In this document: in pieces, positions 21,915 through 33,895 of the stretch | Layout: each line of letters starts with the position of its first letter | Position numbering within the stretch: position 1 is the stretch's first letter | Source: Elmis aenea | Taxonomy: Eukaryota; Arthropoda; Insecta; Coleoptera; Elmidae | Assembly: GCA_947652605.1 (NCBI GenBank) | Contig: OX393576.1 | Location: 53,172,966 to 53,236,965 of the forward strand | Length of the DNA stretch: 64,000 nucleotides | Direction of reading: 5' to 3' | Position numbers and translations under genes: made by a program | Notes under the pieces: model-generated | What the model saw: the letters and a program-made list of their open reading frames with translations, nothing else | Database searches by the model: none | Told to the model about the DNA's origin: nothing

Positions 21915-22980
21915 AAAATGGTGCATGGTCTAAAACTAATTTAAAAATGAAAAAAAAAATAATAAAACGTCAAAGGATACTAGATTTTAACGACTTTTGA
22001 AATATTCGCAAGAGTAAAGTGCCCTTATTTTAAGAGATGCAAATACAATTTATAGGAAAAAGTTATTTAAAATCTCAAAATAAGGCTAGATTTAAATTTT
22101 GAAGGTCAAATTCCAATTTTTATTTATTAAGAAAGTTTTAGCACTTTACTTTTGCAAATATTTCAAAAATCGTTAAAATCTAGTGTCCCATGACTTTTTA
22201 TTACACCTTTTTTTATCTTAAAATTAGTTTTAGGCCACCGTTAATCAAGAATATAATTTTCTGGGAAATCTATAATCAAAAACTTTAAGTTTGTTGATTG
22301 GTTGTCATGGAAACAACATAAACTACCATGACTGGCCAGCTTGATTTATAGTTGTTTTTGTTAAAAACGTATTTTTTCAAATTTGACAATTCATGTAGAA
22401 GTAAAATACTATGTGCGATACATCAATGAATTCAGAAAAATAAATGCTGTTTGATTATGCAAATAGCAAAAATTGCGCCCATAAGAAAAAATAAAGTTGG
22501 TTGTAATAAAACAAAAACGCATCGGTCTAGGAAAAATTTGTGATCACTATCCGATGCGGCTTAAAAAGTTGCTTAAGCAATGTTTTTAGACATTTAAAAA
22601 ATTTCAAACTCCCAAGGAGTTATAGACGATTTTCAAAAATCGTATTTTCCGGTTTTTCCCAATTTTCTCGGACACCGTTTGAGATATCTCCAATTTCTCA
22701 ACAGATTATTAATGAGCACCAAATTTAGCAACTTTGCCGAATTTCAATCACCCTGTATAATATTTTTGTATCTCTTAAAATAAGGGCACTTTACTCTTGC
22801 GAATGTTTCAAAAATCGTTAAAGTCTAGTGTCCTATGACTTTTTGTCAAACTTGTTTTTATCTTAGAATTAGTTTTAGACCATGCACCAACTTTTATCAA
22901 GAATACATTTTTTTGAGAAATCAATAATAAAAAATTTTCCCATTTGTTGCAGACATTTTAAATGACGCTATATACTAACT
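21915..22980. repeat. Cluster of CAGCGTCATT-family MITE arms
   Basis: It shares GGTGCATGGTCTAAAAC (21921) and its inverse at about 22876, the AAAATCTAGTGTCC(C/T)ATGACTTTTT segment (22175 and 22820), and the end TTTAAATGACGCTATATA (about 22958) with the intact element at 1791-2309. The left terminus is missing. The right arm occurs twice, on either side of a separate insertion at 22290-22759, so this is at least two overlapping copies. Confidence 0.6.
22290..22759 (-). repeat. ACAGGGTGTTTGAAATT-family repeat, inverted copy
   Basis: This is a diverged inverse of 62356-62860. It starts TTTGTTGATTGGTTGTCATG and ends TTTCAATCACCCTGTATA. Shared blocks include CCGGTTTTTC, GATTTTCAAAAATCGTATTT and TGAGCACCAAATTTAGCAAC. 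The CACCCTGTA end resembles mariner-type MITE ends. Only one clear terminus, so it may be a half-element. Confidence 0.6.
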
Positions 22981-25010
22981 AAGCGGACGTGATTTGTGAT
23001 AAATGTCTTAAGGCCGTGTTATAAGATGTACAATCATAATAAAGTATAGAACATGTTTAGGGGACCTCAAAACGTGTAAATCCGTCGAAACTCGAATTCA
23101 AAAATTTTTGCGATCATGCTAGGTCTGGAAAGTTAATAAAGGAACTTGTTAGTAAACATAAACTTGACAGCATTACAAAAACTACTTTGGAAGTGACGTT
23201 GTTAAATCTCGATCATTACCGATAATGGCTGATAAAAGAAATTAGTTCAAAAGTCATTTTAAAGTGAAGTTGTCAAACAGTATAAAGAAGTTTGCTCTGC
23301 TTTCATCAGTTCGCTTTTTAGGTCAACCAAGCACTTCCTTCTTTTCTTGTTACGCTGCCAATTTCATTCTAACACTCACGCTATTGGACCACTAATTTTT
23401 TTTAAAAATCTTGAAAGTCCATCAAGCAATCCTAAATTGGATACTCCTAAACGTAATTAACTCTTTGGGTTATTGATTTTAAATGTACACATGAAATTGA
23501 AGTATTTATCTTATTAACAGGTTACCAAAATTTATCTTTTTTAAATTCCGAGTCACATACAAGACGAGCAAAGGACGAAAATTAGAAATCTGTCACTAAG
23601 AGTAATTTACAGCCACTGCAGAGATCTCGTATATGGAGCAATAGGATTGTGAAAGATCTTACTGTGTCAAAGTAAATCACCTCTCTCTGACTTTAGTATT
23701 ATTGAATCTACAAATAAATCAATGAAACAGTACGATTTACAATAAAAATTTGTACAAAAATCTAGTGTTACGAATATTAAACACATGTTACATATAACTG
23801 CATCAGAATTCTAACAAAACCGTATAAACAAATAGACCACATTATACATTTTTGCATGGCATATTCCGCTACGATGCGACGGTCAACCAATTAATTTTCT
23901 AGTTCGCTGCTTAAATAAAATATGTTTTTTATCTGAAGACTGGGGATTTTTTAATCTTACGATTAAACCGTATGCCTTCAACGAATAAATGTGATTATAG
24001 TTTAAACAAAAAATATCGCTTTGTGAAAAATACACAAGTGTTTTTCAGCATAAATTGTGTCAAGCAGTAAATCAAAAATCAATGACTGTGCCGTTCGTTA
24101 TAAAAAATTAAATCGTAGAATCACACTTGGCTACAAAATTCCTTTTATTACCCCGCGCCTCCACCAAATAAAAATAATATAATACATTGAGATAAAAAGA
24201 AGAATCTATAACTACATTTTGTACAAAATTAAAAGATATAATTGTTTGCCATACCTTATTGTTATTATACAAACATTTTATTTGTTTTATAGAATAGTAT
24301 TTTTTTAAAGATAACAATATTTACTAAAAATTTACTAAAAATTTAATACAGTCAGTATTCACACTAAAACTAATCAGTTCATGTAATATTAATTTGAAGC
24401 ACTATTTTTACAGCGTAAATCCAATATGGTGCTTATAAGATATAACAAAATTAGTGATGGTTTAAAAAGATAAAACTTCTAGTATTTTTATGTTTTTGTT
24501 TTTTGGGTTTGGACTATGCTGAGTGTTCCAGAATACATTGCCTTGTTAATTATCTAGGTTTATTTTAAAAATAACCTTTATAAATTATCTTTTCGCATGT
24601 TATCATTTTATTTTTATTTTTTGAATAGAACTAGTAGTCCAAATCAAACATGGAATGATGATACATTTCCAATTGTTGAAACATTTCACTACATATAAAT
24701 ATTGTCAAAAAAATATAAATCTGTGAAACATATGTAACTAATTAAGGTTTTATGTAATAAATTTTTGGTTTTAAAACTTAATGTGGTCGATTACTATAAC
24801 CAAAATACCTGGTGCTAAATTTCTTTTATGCATAGGTGGCCTACGGATACTTTATCTGTTTTCTAGAAAAAACATCTAGTGAGCTATTAAAATGTTTACA
24901 TGACCACAAAGATAGAAACATTACTTGTTTATTTTGGCTTTAAACCATACGAAAGCTATTTGAAAAATATTTTAATGTTATTTAATGCAGTTTTTCCATC
25001 ACTTAATAAT
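22981..25010. other. AT-rich stretch with one repeat fragment, no gene
   Basis: No protein-like frame. At about 23060-23115 the sequence GGGGACCTCAAAACG..AATTC..TTTTTGCGATCAT matches the inner part of the inverted-repeat arms at 37375-37430 and 39725-39785. The rest shows nothing recognisable. Confidence 0.4.
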
Positions 25011-25244
25011 ATACAGGGTGTTCCACCTAGAAGAGTCCCTATTGGGATCTCGTAAACGGTAAAAACTACAAAAAAGTTTAAATTGGACAAATTGTTCCTC
25101 TTTCTGACACCTATTCAGTCATTCTTTAATGTTTAAAAATAGTTCCATGGCACGTTAGGTAATAAACAAAAATTAAAATGGGCTTTTTTAAAATCGTTAT
25201 AATAACTTGGTTATACGGTACAAAAATATTTTTAGGGAAATAGT

Positions 25245-25610
25245 TATTTATGTATCAAGGCCAGCAAACAGGCAAGGCCGAAAAAGTACGTTTTGGCCGA
25301 GGTGCATATTACACTTTTTGTGCGATCGAATTAAAAACAATTTAAATTTTTAATAATTTTCAAAACTATAGGTTAGAAACTACGTGACATTCTGTCACTG
25401 ACAGATGACGGCGTATGTACTGCATTTTCAGGCCGTTACCCTTAGCAACGGCCGAAAAAGTAACTTTTACGACCGTTGCTAAGGATAGGGCCGGTAATGC
25501 AGTACTTTATGGTTGCTAACGCGTCCGTCAAACAGCTGTTTCTAGTACGATCGCACAAAAAAGTAATTTTTTTACGCACTGTAAAATGAATACAATCATT
25601 TGTTTCGATA
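25245..25610. repeat. GGCCGAAAAAGT-family repeat with internal hairpin
   Basis: The motif GGCCGAAAAAGTA occurs at 25278 and 25449, with GTTTTGGCCGAGGTGCATAT between. A 12-bp perfect stem, CCTTAGCAACGG with CCGTTGCTAAGG (25440-25490), encloses a short loop. The left half matches 33660-33895 in inverse orientation (GTGACATTCTGTCACTGACA, TTGTGCGATCGAATTAAAA, CAAGGC..ATACATAAATA). Family unknown. Confidence 0.6.
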
Positions 25611-25951
25611 TTTTTTAAATATTTAAATAAATTAAAAACTTTCATTTTTTTAATGGAAACAATCTCATGAAAAAGCTTTATTTTTCCTCTTTTTAATAAT
25701 ATAAGGTTAATGTATTTATTTTGATATTTAGGCTCTCGTCAAAAAGTCCCTATGAAACTATGGAGTGCCATCAACTTAAAAAAATTGAAACAAATAAATG
25801 TTTTTATTTTAGAGTGCGTAGAAAAATCTACAACTTATTGCCAAAATATATTTTTGTGCCATCAAGTATAACCGAGTTATTATAACTATTAAAAAAAATC
25901 CCATTTTCATTTTTGTTTATTATCTACCATGGACTTTTTTAAAACATTTAA

Positions 25952-26469
25952 GCCCCGTTCACATAGTGACACTATGCCGTGGCATCAAATGTCGTATAGT
26001 GCCGTCGTCGGAACAGCCTGATGTCGTGATACCACGATGTAATGACGCCAGTGCCGTGACACTATCGATGTCGTGACACTAACATCAACTGCCAATTTTT
26101 GATGATAAAAATGCGGTACTTGACCATACTTTTATAATTTGACAGCACGTATTTGTCATAATAGACAAATAATATACATTTGTTTGTCATCGATTTCCAT
26201 TTTATCATGTCCTCAATAGATGTTTCAACGATTTTAGAGAATCATCCTTGTATATTGTCTATTGCCGATTATAGCGACTTCAAAATAATTAGTTGCTCTA
26301 CAACATTCGTTGCTGCAGTTACAAGTGCGGCCATTTTTATTTTGATGTCGCGACACTCAAATATATCATATTATGTGTGAACACTGAACACTTAGTGTCG
26401 TGACACTGAATTTTAAACGGTGTCGTGGCACCTAGTATCACGACGCTAGTGTCACCACGTGAACTACCC
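25952..26469. mobile_element. TTAA-flanked MITE (piggyBac-like target)
   Basis: TTAA at 25948-25951 and 26470-26473 flanks ends GCCCCGTTCACATAGTGACA and, inverted, GGGTAGTTCACGTGGTGACA. The interior repeats GTCGTGACACT and GTCGTGATACC variants many times. The host sequence resumes cleanly (ACAT-TTAA-AGG), which supports TTAA as the duplicated target. The weak frame at 26180-26380 is not recognised. Confidence 0.75.
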
Positions 26470-26595
26470 TTAAAGGATCACTGGATAGGTCTCAGAAAAA
26501 GGAACAATTTGTCTAATTTAAACTGCTTTGTAGCTCTCTAGCTCTTACCCTTTACGAGATTCCAATAGTGGCCCTTTTATGTGGACCGCCCTGTA

Positions 26596-27684
26596 TACGT
26601 TAACTGGAGTAATTTCTACAAACAAATAGGATAATTTATGTGGTAATGATTCGTGCAAACCCTGTATACATACATACATGTATATATGCTTATATGCACA
26701 GGTTTGTAGGAATCAGTAAGTACGTAAATCGACAACCACAAATTTGGAAGTAGTAAAAAGTAAAACATACAACGTGTTATTTTATTGAATTTCTAGCAAA
26801 TTAGCAAATTATGGTGCAGAGTTCAGATTATATTATAAGGAAAAATTACAAGATTTGTTGTTAACTCCGCTTTTTATAGCAGCTTTCTTAAATTGTAATA
26901 AATAAACACTGTTCCTTTATTAAAAAGAAAATGTCGAAGAAACGCCGTATTTGGCGCCAAGTGGAGCTACATTCACGTCTTCCACAGCCCAAGTTGACAC
27001 AGATCGTAAAAGACGAGAATAAAATGAACGCAACCGCCCCTGATCTCGACTGAAGGTTACAGTCACAGATGGGGTAGCAACAGGCGAATAGAATTGTTTT
27101 TGCTGGGCAAGCAATGAATAAATTCGACTATAAATCTATTGTGAAAGCAAGAGACCAAACAATGCATAGCCAGGTTCATGCTTTATGCATTATGTTGACG
27201 GGAAAGAGAAAAGTACTAAAACTTGTACATTTTTCACACTAAAGAAGCGCTTCATCATTTTCCATTCAAATTTTATTTTGCGGAAAGGATGAAAATTAGA
27301 AATTCTGCTAATATTTAATTGCTGGTAAGCGCGTAAAGACGTAATATTCATTTAAGTGATATATAGAGGTAGAGTGGCTTAAACCACTTGCAATATACAG
27401 GTAATTACCTGGAATTAATGCCCCATTTAGGTTAAATATATGCTTGGAGACTGTTAAATAAATTGTCGTTACATCTAACTAAAAATTACCTACATTTGGT
27501 AAAAATTAATAATGACATTACAAGAACACTTTTAGCAAGCTCCAACTTTTTCAACATATCTCCATCTTATTTATAATGCAATAGCAAAACACTTAAAATA
27601 ATCAGTTTTAAGGTATTTATTAATATTAAAATAATTTTAAAAATATTAAATATTTAAACACAAATTAAAATATTATGCCCGATC
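26596..27684. other. AT-rich stretch containing a short GC-richer island
   Basis: Mostly AT-rich with no gene. The island at 26931-27080 stands out in base composition and is listed separately. A CATACATACATG run lies near 26668. Confidence 0.4.
26931..27080. other. GC-richer island of unknown nature
   Basis: About 150 bp with roughly balanced base composition inside AT-rich DNA. The minus strand is open from 27114 to 26920 and reads TPSVTVTFSRDQGRLRSFYS, then LLRSVSTWAVEDVNVAP, less AT-driven than the usual chance frames here. The plus strand has a 40-codon frame starting MSKKRRIWRQVELHSR at 26931. I see no splice signals good enough to call an exon. It could equally be a fragment of an unrecognised repeat. 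Confidence 0.3.
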
Positions 27685-27692
27685 CGTTAGAG

Positions 27693-27920
27693 TGCAGTGT
27701 TTCCCAAAGTGTGGTACGCTTACCCCTGGGGGTACGGGAAGAGTTTGGTGGGGGTACGCGCTGCACCGGGCTTTGGCTGCATCTGGTGCAGTATTTGTAT
27801 TTTATTATGAATAAATGTTGTTTCTCGTTTATTATTTTTATTTATTTTTTAACGAGGGGTACTCAGTGTTACGAAAATTACAAAAGGGGTACACAGATGT
27901 CGAAAGTTTGGGAAACACTG
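27693..27920. mobile_element. hAT MITE with 8-bp duplication
   Basis: Exact CGTTAGAG flanks (27685-27692, 27921-27928). The ends TGCAGTGTTTCCCAAAGTGT and CGAAAGTTTGGGAAACACTG are inverted. The interior contains GGGGGTACG motifs near each end and no gene. CAGTGTTTCCCAAA is typical of insect hAT MITEs. Confidence 0.9.
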
Positions 27921-27928
27921 CGTTAGAG

Positions 27929-28839
27929 AAACCAATAAAATATGATTAACTATCTGAGACGAAAAAACAGAAAAGTTACCTACTAATAAACAAAGGTGCA
28001 GAAAATACAGAAAGTGACAGGGTAAAGACACAAACGGCGAATTTTCCAGATAAATAGGTGATAATTTTATGTAAATCTACAAATTTGAGGCAGTAAAAAA
28101 GAATTAAATATAAATGAATGAATAATTGGCAAAGGATTAAATGGGAAAATTTAATTTTATTTTATTTTTAAAGCTCATACATTCATGGCCCATATAATTA
28201 GCTAAATAAGACTCATGGTTAATTAATTACAACTGTAAATATCACGCGGCCCCCCGGTTAAGAATTGCTGGTCTAACAAATTGACTTCATTAAAAAAAAA
28301 AAAAACATTTGTAATCCTCATAATACGAATCTTTTATAATTAAATTTGTTTATAAAACTCTGGTCTTAAATATATGTACATAAAGTGATATTTTAGTTTA
28401 AGTTATATACTTTTATAGATATAGATTTAGATTTATTGATATGGTGAGTTTTTACGTCAATGGATAGAAAATTAATTAAACTTACATTGAAATAAATTTT
28501 TGTTTAAGGAAAAATAAGAAAGTTAAAATCAGAAATAAAACACATGAAGAACAATTAAAATTTCCATTCTTAGAAACAACAATACAACAGCAACAATTAA
28601 GAAGGCTGATGCAATTAATGTATAATAGGGAAACAGTGTGATAGATATGTGAAAGAAGTCGATTAAACAAGGGAGGTAAATAAGAGGATGGAAATGGAAG
28701 AAGTAAAGACAGCCGCAGAGATAAATAGGATTGAATTGGAAAGAAATAGGGAAACTGGCCGAAAATAAAAATATTTGGAAAAAATATGGAGAAACACCAA
28801 ACTTAAACCCTACACCAGAAGATAAAAGTGTTTTTCTAC
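27929..28839. other. AT-rich stretch with one solo hAT-like end
   Basis: CGCGGCCCCCCGGTTAAG..AATTGCTGG at about 28243-28271 looks like one end of a hAT MITE, but no partner end was found. Otherwise nothing recognised. Confidence 0.4.
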
Positions 28840-28957
28840 GACCACTATTGTAAGAGTATATTACATAACAAGAGTTCTAAAAAGCATATTACATAGGAGC
28901 AGTAACGGACTGGGAACAAAAACCGGCCCGGGCATTCAGATTATAGAGGCCCACAGC

Positions 28958-29045
28958 CAGGGTTGGTCAAAATTTGATTTTTATTTAAAAAATCAACAAT
29001 CATTGATTTAAATTTAAAAAATCAAGAACTTTTAATGTTTTTTTT
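28958..29045. repeat. Truncated left end of the 7.4-9.9 kb hAT family
   Basis: CAGGGTTGGTCAAAATTTGA followed by ATTTAAATTTAAAAAATCA-type repeats resembles the end CAGGGTTGAGCAGATTTAAA at 7408. Only this end is present. Confidence 0.5.
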
Positions 29046-29117
29046 TTTTAAACTTGACTATTATTTTTCATTTTCACAACTAATTTATTCATTTTTCACG
29101 TTACATTATATTTTCTA

Positions 29118-30050
29118 AACAGCGTCATTAAAAAAGTATGCAAAAAATGGAATAATTGTTTATTATGAATTTTATTGTAAACTTTTTTAGTTCTTTATAA
29201 AAGTTGCTACATTACCTGAAACTAATTTTAAGATGAAAAAATTTCATAAAAATTCATACAACACTAAATTTTACCTATTTCAGATATATTCACAAGAGTA
29301 ATGTGCCCTTATTGAAGAGGTACAAAAAAACCTCATGGGGAAAGATTATTTAGAATTAAAAATAAAACCAAATGTAAAATTTAACGTTAAAATTCCAATT
29401 TTTATTTTTGAAGTAATTTTAACATTAAAAAAAAATTGCAACAAATGGAAAAGCTTTTTATTATCGGTCTCTCAAAAAAAAAAATTCTTAGGAAAAGTTG
29501 GTGCATAATCTAAAACTAATTTTAAGTTTCAAAAAAATTCAATAAAAATTGATATATTATTAGATTTTAACGATTTTAGAAATATTTTTGCAAGAGTAAA
29601 GTGCTAGTATTTTAAGAATTCTAAAAAAGTTCCAAAAAAACTTTTTTAAAAACATATAATACGGGCACTTTACTCTTGCGAATATTTCTAAAAACGCTAA
29701 AATCTAGTGCAGGGGTTCCCAAAGTTTTGACCAGGCGGGACAAATTGTAAACTTCGAATATTTGGCGGGCAAAAAAAAAAGTGTTTTTGAGACTTTGATT
29801 TGTGGAGAACCAACAAAAACTCGAAATGTCAAAACATGTAGATATATATAATTTTTTTGTGAAAAGCAAATTATCTGGTATGAATTCAAGATGGCGGATT
29901 GTCTGACATCGCGCGGGCCGTATTTTTAGGGTGCGCGGGCCGTATTTTTAGGGTTCGCGGGCCGCATTTGTCATCTAGTGTCATGAATTTTTCTTGATAT
30001 TTTTCCAGCTTAAAATTAGTTTTAGAGCATGCATCAACTTTTACTACCCA
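29118..30050. repeat. CAGCGTCATT-family MITE copy, 3' truncated
   Basis: It starts CAGCGTCATTAAAAAAGTAT at about 29120 and carries the ..GTGCCCTTATT.. and AAAATCTAGTG..TCATGAATTTTT segments. It ends near GAGCATGCATCAACTTTTAC (about 30047) without the terminal inverse. A hAT MITE is inserted at 29710-29972. Confidence 0.65.
29710..29972. mobile_element. hAT MITE with empty paralogous site in the window
   Basis: Exact ATCTAGTG flanks (29702-29709, 29973-29980). The left end is CAGGGGTTCCCAAAGTTTTG. Near the right end the 22-bp unit GCGCGGGCCGTATTTTTAGG+GT is tandemly repeated about 2.8 times (29911-29972). Paralogous host copies at about 22178 and 22824 read through AATCTAGTGTCC without the insert. 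Right terminus poorly conserved. Confidence 0.85.
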
Positions 30051-30575
30051 CTAAAAGCTTTATATGGTAAATACTATAAACTCGCATCAATATATTTATT
30101 ACGAATCTATTTGTTAAACAATGTGTTTTATAAAATAAGCAGATTGTGAAACTACTATTTACACATACACACGCCATCTATAGCTATAGGCTTCAGGGTT
30201 CGGATAATATCGGGACTATTTCTGAAGCACGAGTGGCGCGATCAAACATACGACGCTATTGCGTATTGTGGAGCCCCAGAAAAATATTAAGATTGAATAC
30301 GGCCCGTATTAAACGGGCAAATGTTATAATGGCACCTTTCATCATAATTTTTGCGCTCCTTATACTTCAGCACTGAACTTATTAATCCCGTAGCTTAGAC
30401 CGGCCCATTCGGGCACCGGCTCTTCGGGCATTTGCCCGAACTGCCAGATGGCCAGTCCGGGCCTGCATAGGAGTGGAAAAGTGGGGCACGGAGCCGCGTA
30501 GCGGCGAGTGCTTATTTCCACGAGTGCGTAATTGCTTTACAACTCGAGTTATGTAGCTTACTTTTTCTACTACCA

Positions 30576-31515
30576 CATAATACATACGATTTTATCGGTT
30601 TTTTGGCTAATAGTAAACACGCTTGTACGTACATGGTTAACTGTCAAGTTTGACGCGACTCTACTTTGATATTTTTAGGAAAGTGTGCTTTTTGCTCTTA
30701 GATCATATAAACTACATGGATAACACAACACCATAGGAATATAGTTAAGACAATGTTGCCGACATGTGCAACGTGCCTTTTTAAACATATATCTTTTTCT
30801 ACATCATGTGGGCTCTATATGCGCTATCTTTGTTTTGGACCCGGGCCCGCTGTCATCGTAGCGCAACCGTGATAATAACTGTAACGTACTTCCTACCTAG
30901 CCTATTCTAGCGACTTACGCTGAATGACATTTAGAATTTTTTGCTATTAAAATCGTCGTTTAATTGAATCAATTGATTCTAATAAGCGGTGTTTACTGTA
31001 CTTCAATAAAACTTACTAAGTCTGATCTAATGTTATTCTATCCTCCCATATTTGACACGGAAACATCTGAGTACATTGCATCTACCAGTAGTTCAAATAA
31101 CGCTTTCATTCAAATTTCGCGCGTAACCATAGTAACGCACACGATTTTACTCGGTGGGTCCGGAGATAGAAATATACTTTCATATGTGTTAGAAGGAGAT
31201 GCAGTATAATTGTACGTCTGGTATATGTGTACAACATAGTTGCATTGTGGTAGTGTTATCCATGTAGTTTATATGATCTAAGTTTTTGCTTACCCACTTA
31301 CTATGTATGCAGGAGGGGTTTGACTTGAGCTTACTTTGATAATTTTGAAAACAACTGCGCTTTTTGCTTACCGTGCGTAAAGACCCACTTACTATGCATG
31401 CAGACTGTACAGTAATAGTCATTACCACGAGTGCATACTTTTTCTACGATCACATAATACTTTTGCACTGGTGCGTAATATGCTTCTTACAACTCTTGTT
31501 ATGTAATATACTAAT
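30576..31515. repeat. Cluster of inverted and direct repeat pieces
   Basis: ATCATATAAACTACATGGAT (about 30703) is inverted at about 31258. CTACTTTGATATTTTTAGG..GTGTGCTTTTTGCT (about 30661) recurs in direct orientation as TTACTTTGATAATTTTG..TGCGCTTTTTGCT (about 31330). CACGAGTGCATAC..TTACAACTCTTGTTATG (31425-31500) repeats the unit at about 30520. No transposase. The pieces look like rearranged copies of one MITE family. Confidence 0.5.
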
Positions 31516-33655
31516 TAGGATTGAATGACTTAAGACTTAGTGCACAAAGTACGAAAATGATAATGAAATTTACTAGTAAATGTATAGATTGTGCATTTAG
31601 TTTTATTTGTAATAAAATATTTTATGCAGTAGTCGATTGATATTCCTAATTAACTTTTAAAATGAAGTGATATACAGAAAGAATTCAAATTCTATTGGGT
31701 AAAATAGATCGTCCAGGCAGAATAATTAAAGAAGAAAATATGGAGAACAATAAAATATTGACGTGCAAGCTCGAGTGAACTGCGGTATTAGTTCTAATTC
31801 GTTTTGTTCGAATCCGTTGTTGACAAATTCACAACCGTCAAGTAAATTTTGAGGAATCGTGCCCTAGCGGTTTGTTCGTTTAATTTAGAAGCTCGAGCAG
31901 AGAATATAAAGTGGACGGCACTAATAAAATAACAAACGTAGCATTAAAAGCCAATGCTGGATATTAGCAGATATTATTGTGAACGAAATAGCTCGGTAAT
32001 TTGTTCCTGAAAAGCAATTGGCAGTTGCGCTTCTGATAATTAATAATTTCATTATTAGCTACCAAAAAACATTACTTGTTTATTAAATTTTGGGACTAAC
32101 ATGAAATTCATCGTCATACACGTGTCATTTTCGTTGAACATACGACCGTAGTTAATAATTTTCATGCTTGTAGAGAAAATTGATGTGGTAGTTCATAATG
32201 TGAATTTACCGCGCTTTTAATGTGCGGTGGTTACATTCGCGTATACAACTCCATCCAATATTATATGATGTAATGCTTTAGTAAATTGAAGCAGATGAAA
32301 GTTTACGACTAAAGGTAAATCTCTGTCATAAAGTGTGTTATGCCGCCTGAAATGTTTTTTTTTTAAATTTACTTTTTTTTTGCGTCCCAACAGCAGCAAT
32401 ATTATGGTTTAGAGTTTAGAGGTTTATATTACTCAAAGTGGAACAGAAAGCAAAAAAAAGCGGTCCAGTTTGGATAAATGAAATTTTTTTAAAGTTTTGA
32501 CTACGATAAATCGGTAGATAATCTGCCATCAGCCGTTTTGCTCATTAATCGGTTTTCATTAAATACAATTATGCCAAAGAATTAGATGGACATGGTTTTA
32601 CATGTTATACATATGCAAAAATAATTTAGCAAATAGTTGTCCAAATTCGTTTATTACTCAGAGAATTTTTGCGATATTGCCAGTATCGGTAGCAATTTCA
32701 GAAAGGAGTTTTTTAAAATCATAACATAAAAATGTACACTCTCCCTACGATGTATCTGGAACGACTCATTGGTTAAGGAATAAAATCTATAGATAGTGCA
32801 TGAAATTGCAACTACAATCGATATAGATTAACTAATTTAAAACTTCGTCAAAGCAAAAGCCAGAAAAATTATTTTTTTATAATTCTTGTATTTCATATGT
32901 AAACATTTTCTTTCTTTAGAAATATATGGAGTAATCATATACAAATGTATTTGTGTTAACTAATAAAAAAAGTTTTAAAAGTTCATAAAGATATTATTTT
33001 TATAAACATAAAAATGTTTTTGGAGATTTAAGCGCGTTAAACTATTTTTGTTTGCTGCTCAATGTTTGGGTTTATTCCCAAAAATATATTATATCATAAT
33101 GTATAGGGGCGCCCAATTTATTTTCCTAGGTGCGTCACATACTCTTACACCGGCCCTGACTTACACCATTTTCATAATTAAAGGGTATGCTGTAAAAGGT
33201 AGCTCCAATTTTATAAATTTTTGGAAAACTAAAAATAAACGTTTTAAAATTTTACACTTTAAAGTTGAATGAAAGTGTTTTTTTGCTTATTGTACATGAG
33301 TTTTCACATGATTGAGTTTTATTACCATAAAAAAATATCACATTTGTATTACAGAGCCACGTTTTAAATGTTGAGGAAACTTTTTTCTTGCCAAAAAATA
33401 TATGATTTTGATTTTGCACCAAATTCGTGACGTAGAGGTCTTTAGATTGTTACCTGTCAGGTAGTTTATAACCTTATATTTTCGTATTGATACTGTTACT
33501 GAATACTGTTCTATTGCTGTCAATTATACTATATATTAATTAATAAATAGGAGTATATGATATGGTACACGTTATGTAATTAATAATTAATCAATGTTTA
33601 AATTTATGAATAAAACATTACAATCGCACAAAAAACGGTTATTTAAATTATGTAC
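31516..33655. other. AT-rich stretch, no gene seen
   Basis: About 2.1 kb. A possible solo transposon-like GC-rich patch, GGCGCCCAATTTATTTTCCT..ACCGGCCCTGAC, lies at about 33107-33162. Nothing else is recognisable. Confidence 0.4.
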
Positions 33656-33659
33656 AGAA

Positions 33660-33895
33660 TTATGCAAGTACGTTTCCACCGCTAACAGCATACGCCGTCA
33701 TCTGTTAGTGACAGAATGTCACGTAGTTTCTAAGCTAGATTTTTGAAAAATACTAAAAATTTTAATTTTTTTTAATTTGATCGCACAAAAAATGTAATAT
33801 GCACCTCGGCCAAAACATACTTTTTCGTTCTTGCCTGACGCGGCCGAAAAAGTTACACGTTTTTGCCTTGGTACATAAATAAGTATTATTTACAA
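33660..33895 (-). repeat. Partial copy of the GGCCGAAAAAGT family
   Basis: Inverse of 25245-25440: shared GTCATCTGTTAGTGACAGAA, GATCGCACAAAAAATGTAAT, GCACCTCGGCCAAAACATAC, GGCCGAAAAAGTTAC and TTGGTACATAAATAAGTA. The hairpin half is missing. Confidence 0.6.

Larger units (their letters stand above)
25014..26593. mobile_element. TA-flanked mariner-type element with long inverted arms
   Basis: Ends CAGGGTGTTCCACCTAGAAG and a diverged inverse (GTGGACCGCCCTG) are flanked by TA. The inverted similarity runs about 240 bp: CAAATTGTTCCTC/GAGGAACAA-like, CCATGG, and GGTTATAC..GGCACAAAAATAT blocks. No transposase. Two insertions interrupt it: a GGCCGAAAAAGT-family repeat (about 25245-25610) and a TTAA-flanked MITE (25952-26469). 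Confidence 0.7.
28900..30465. mobile_element. hAT-type element, 8-bp duplication, itself full of insertions
   Basis: Exact CATAGGAG flanks (28892-28899, 30466-30473). The ends CAGTAACGGACTGG and, inverted, CAGGCCCGGACTGGCC are typical of hAT MITEs, with GC-rich subterminal GGCCCGGGCA and CGGGCACCGGC motifs. Inside are a truncated hAT left end (28958), a CAGCGTCATT-family copy (29118-30050) and a further hAT MITE (29710-29972). The 30146-30376 plus-strand frame is not recognised. Confidence 0.85.
28845..30575. repeat. Small palindromic repeat interrupted by a hAT
   Basis: TTACATAACAAGAGTTCTAA (28861) and TTACAACTCGAGTTATGTAG (about 30536) are inverted. The left part also has CATATTACATAGGAG and the right part CCACGAGTGCGTAATTG. 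Without the hAT at 28900-30465 the two halves form a small palindromic element of about 165 bp. Another diverged copy of the right half lies at 31430-31510. Confidence 0.5.

Noticed and set aside
27675..27926. 83-codon plus-strand frame
   Set aside because: Coincides with a hAT MITE and its 8-bp duplications.
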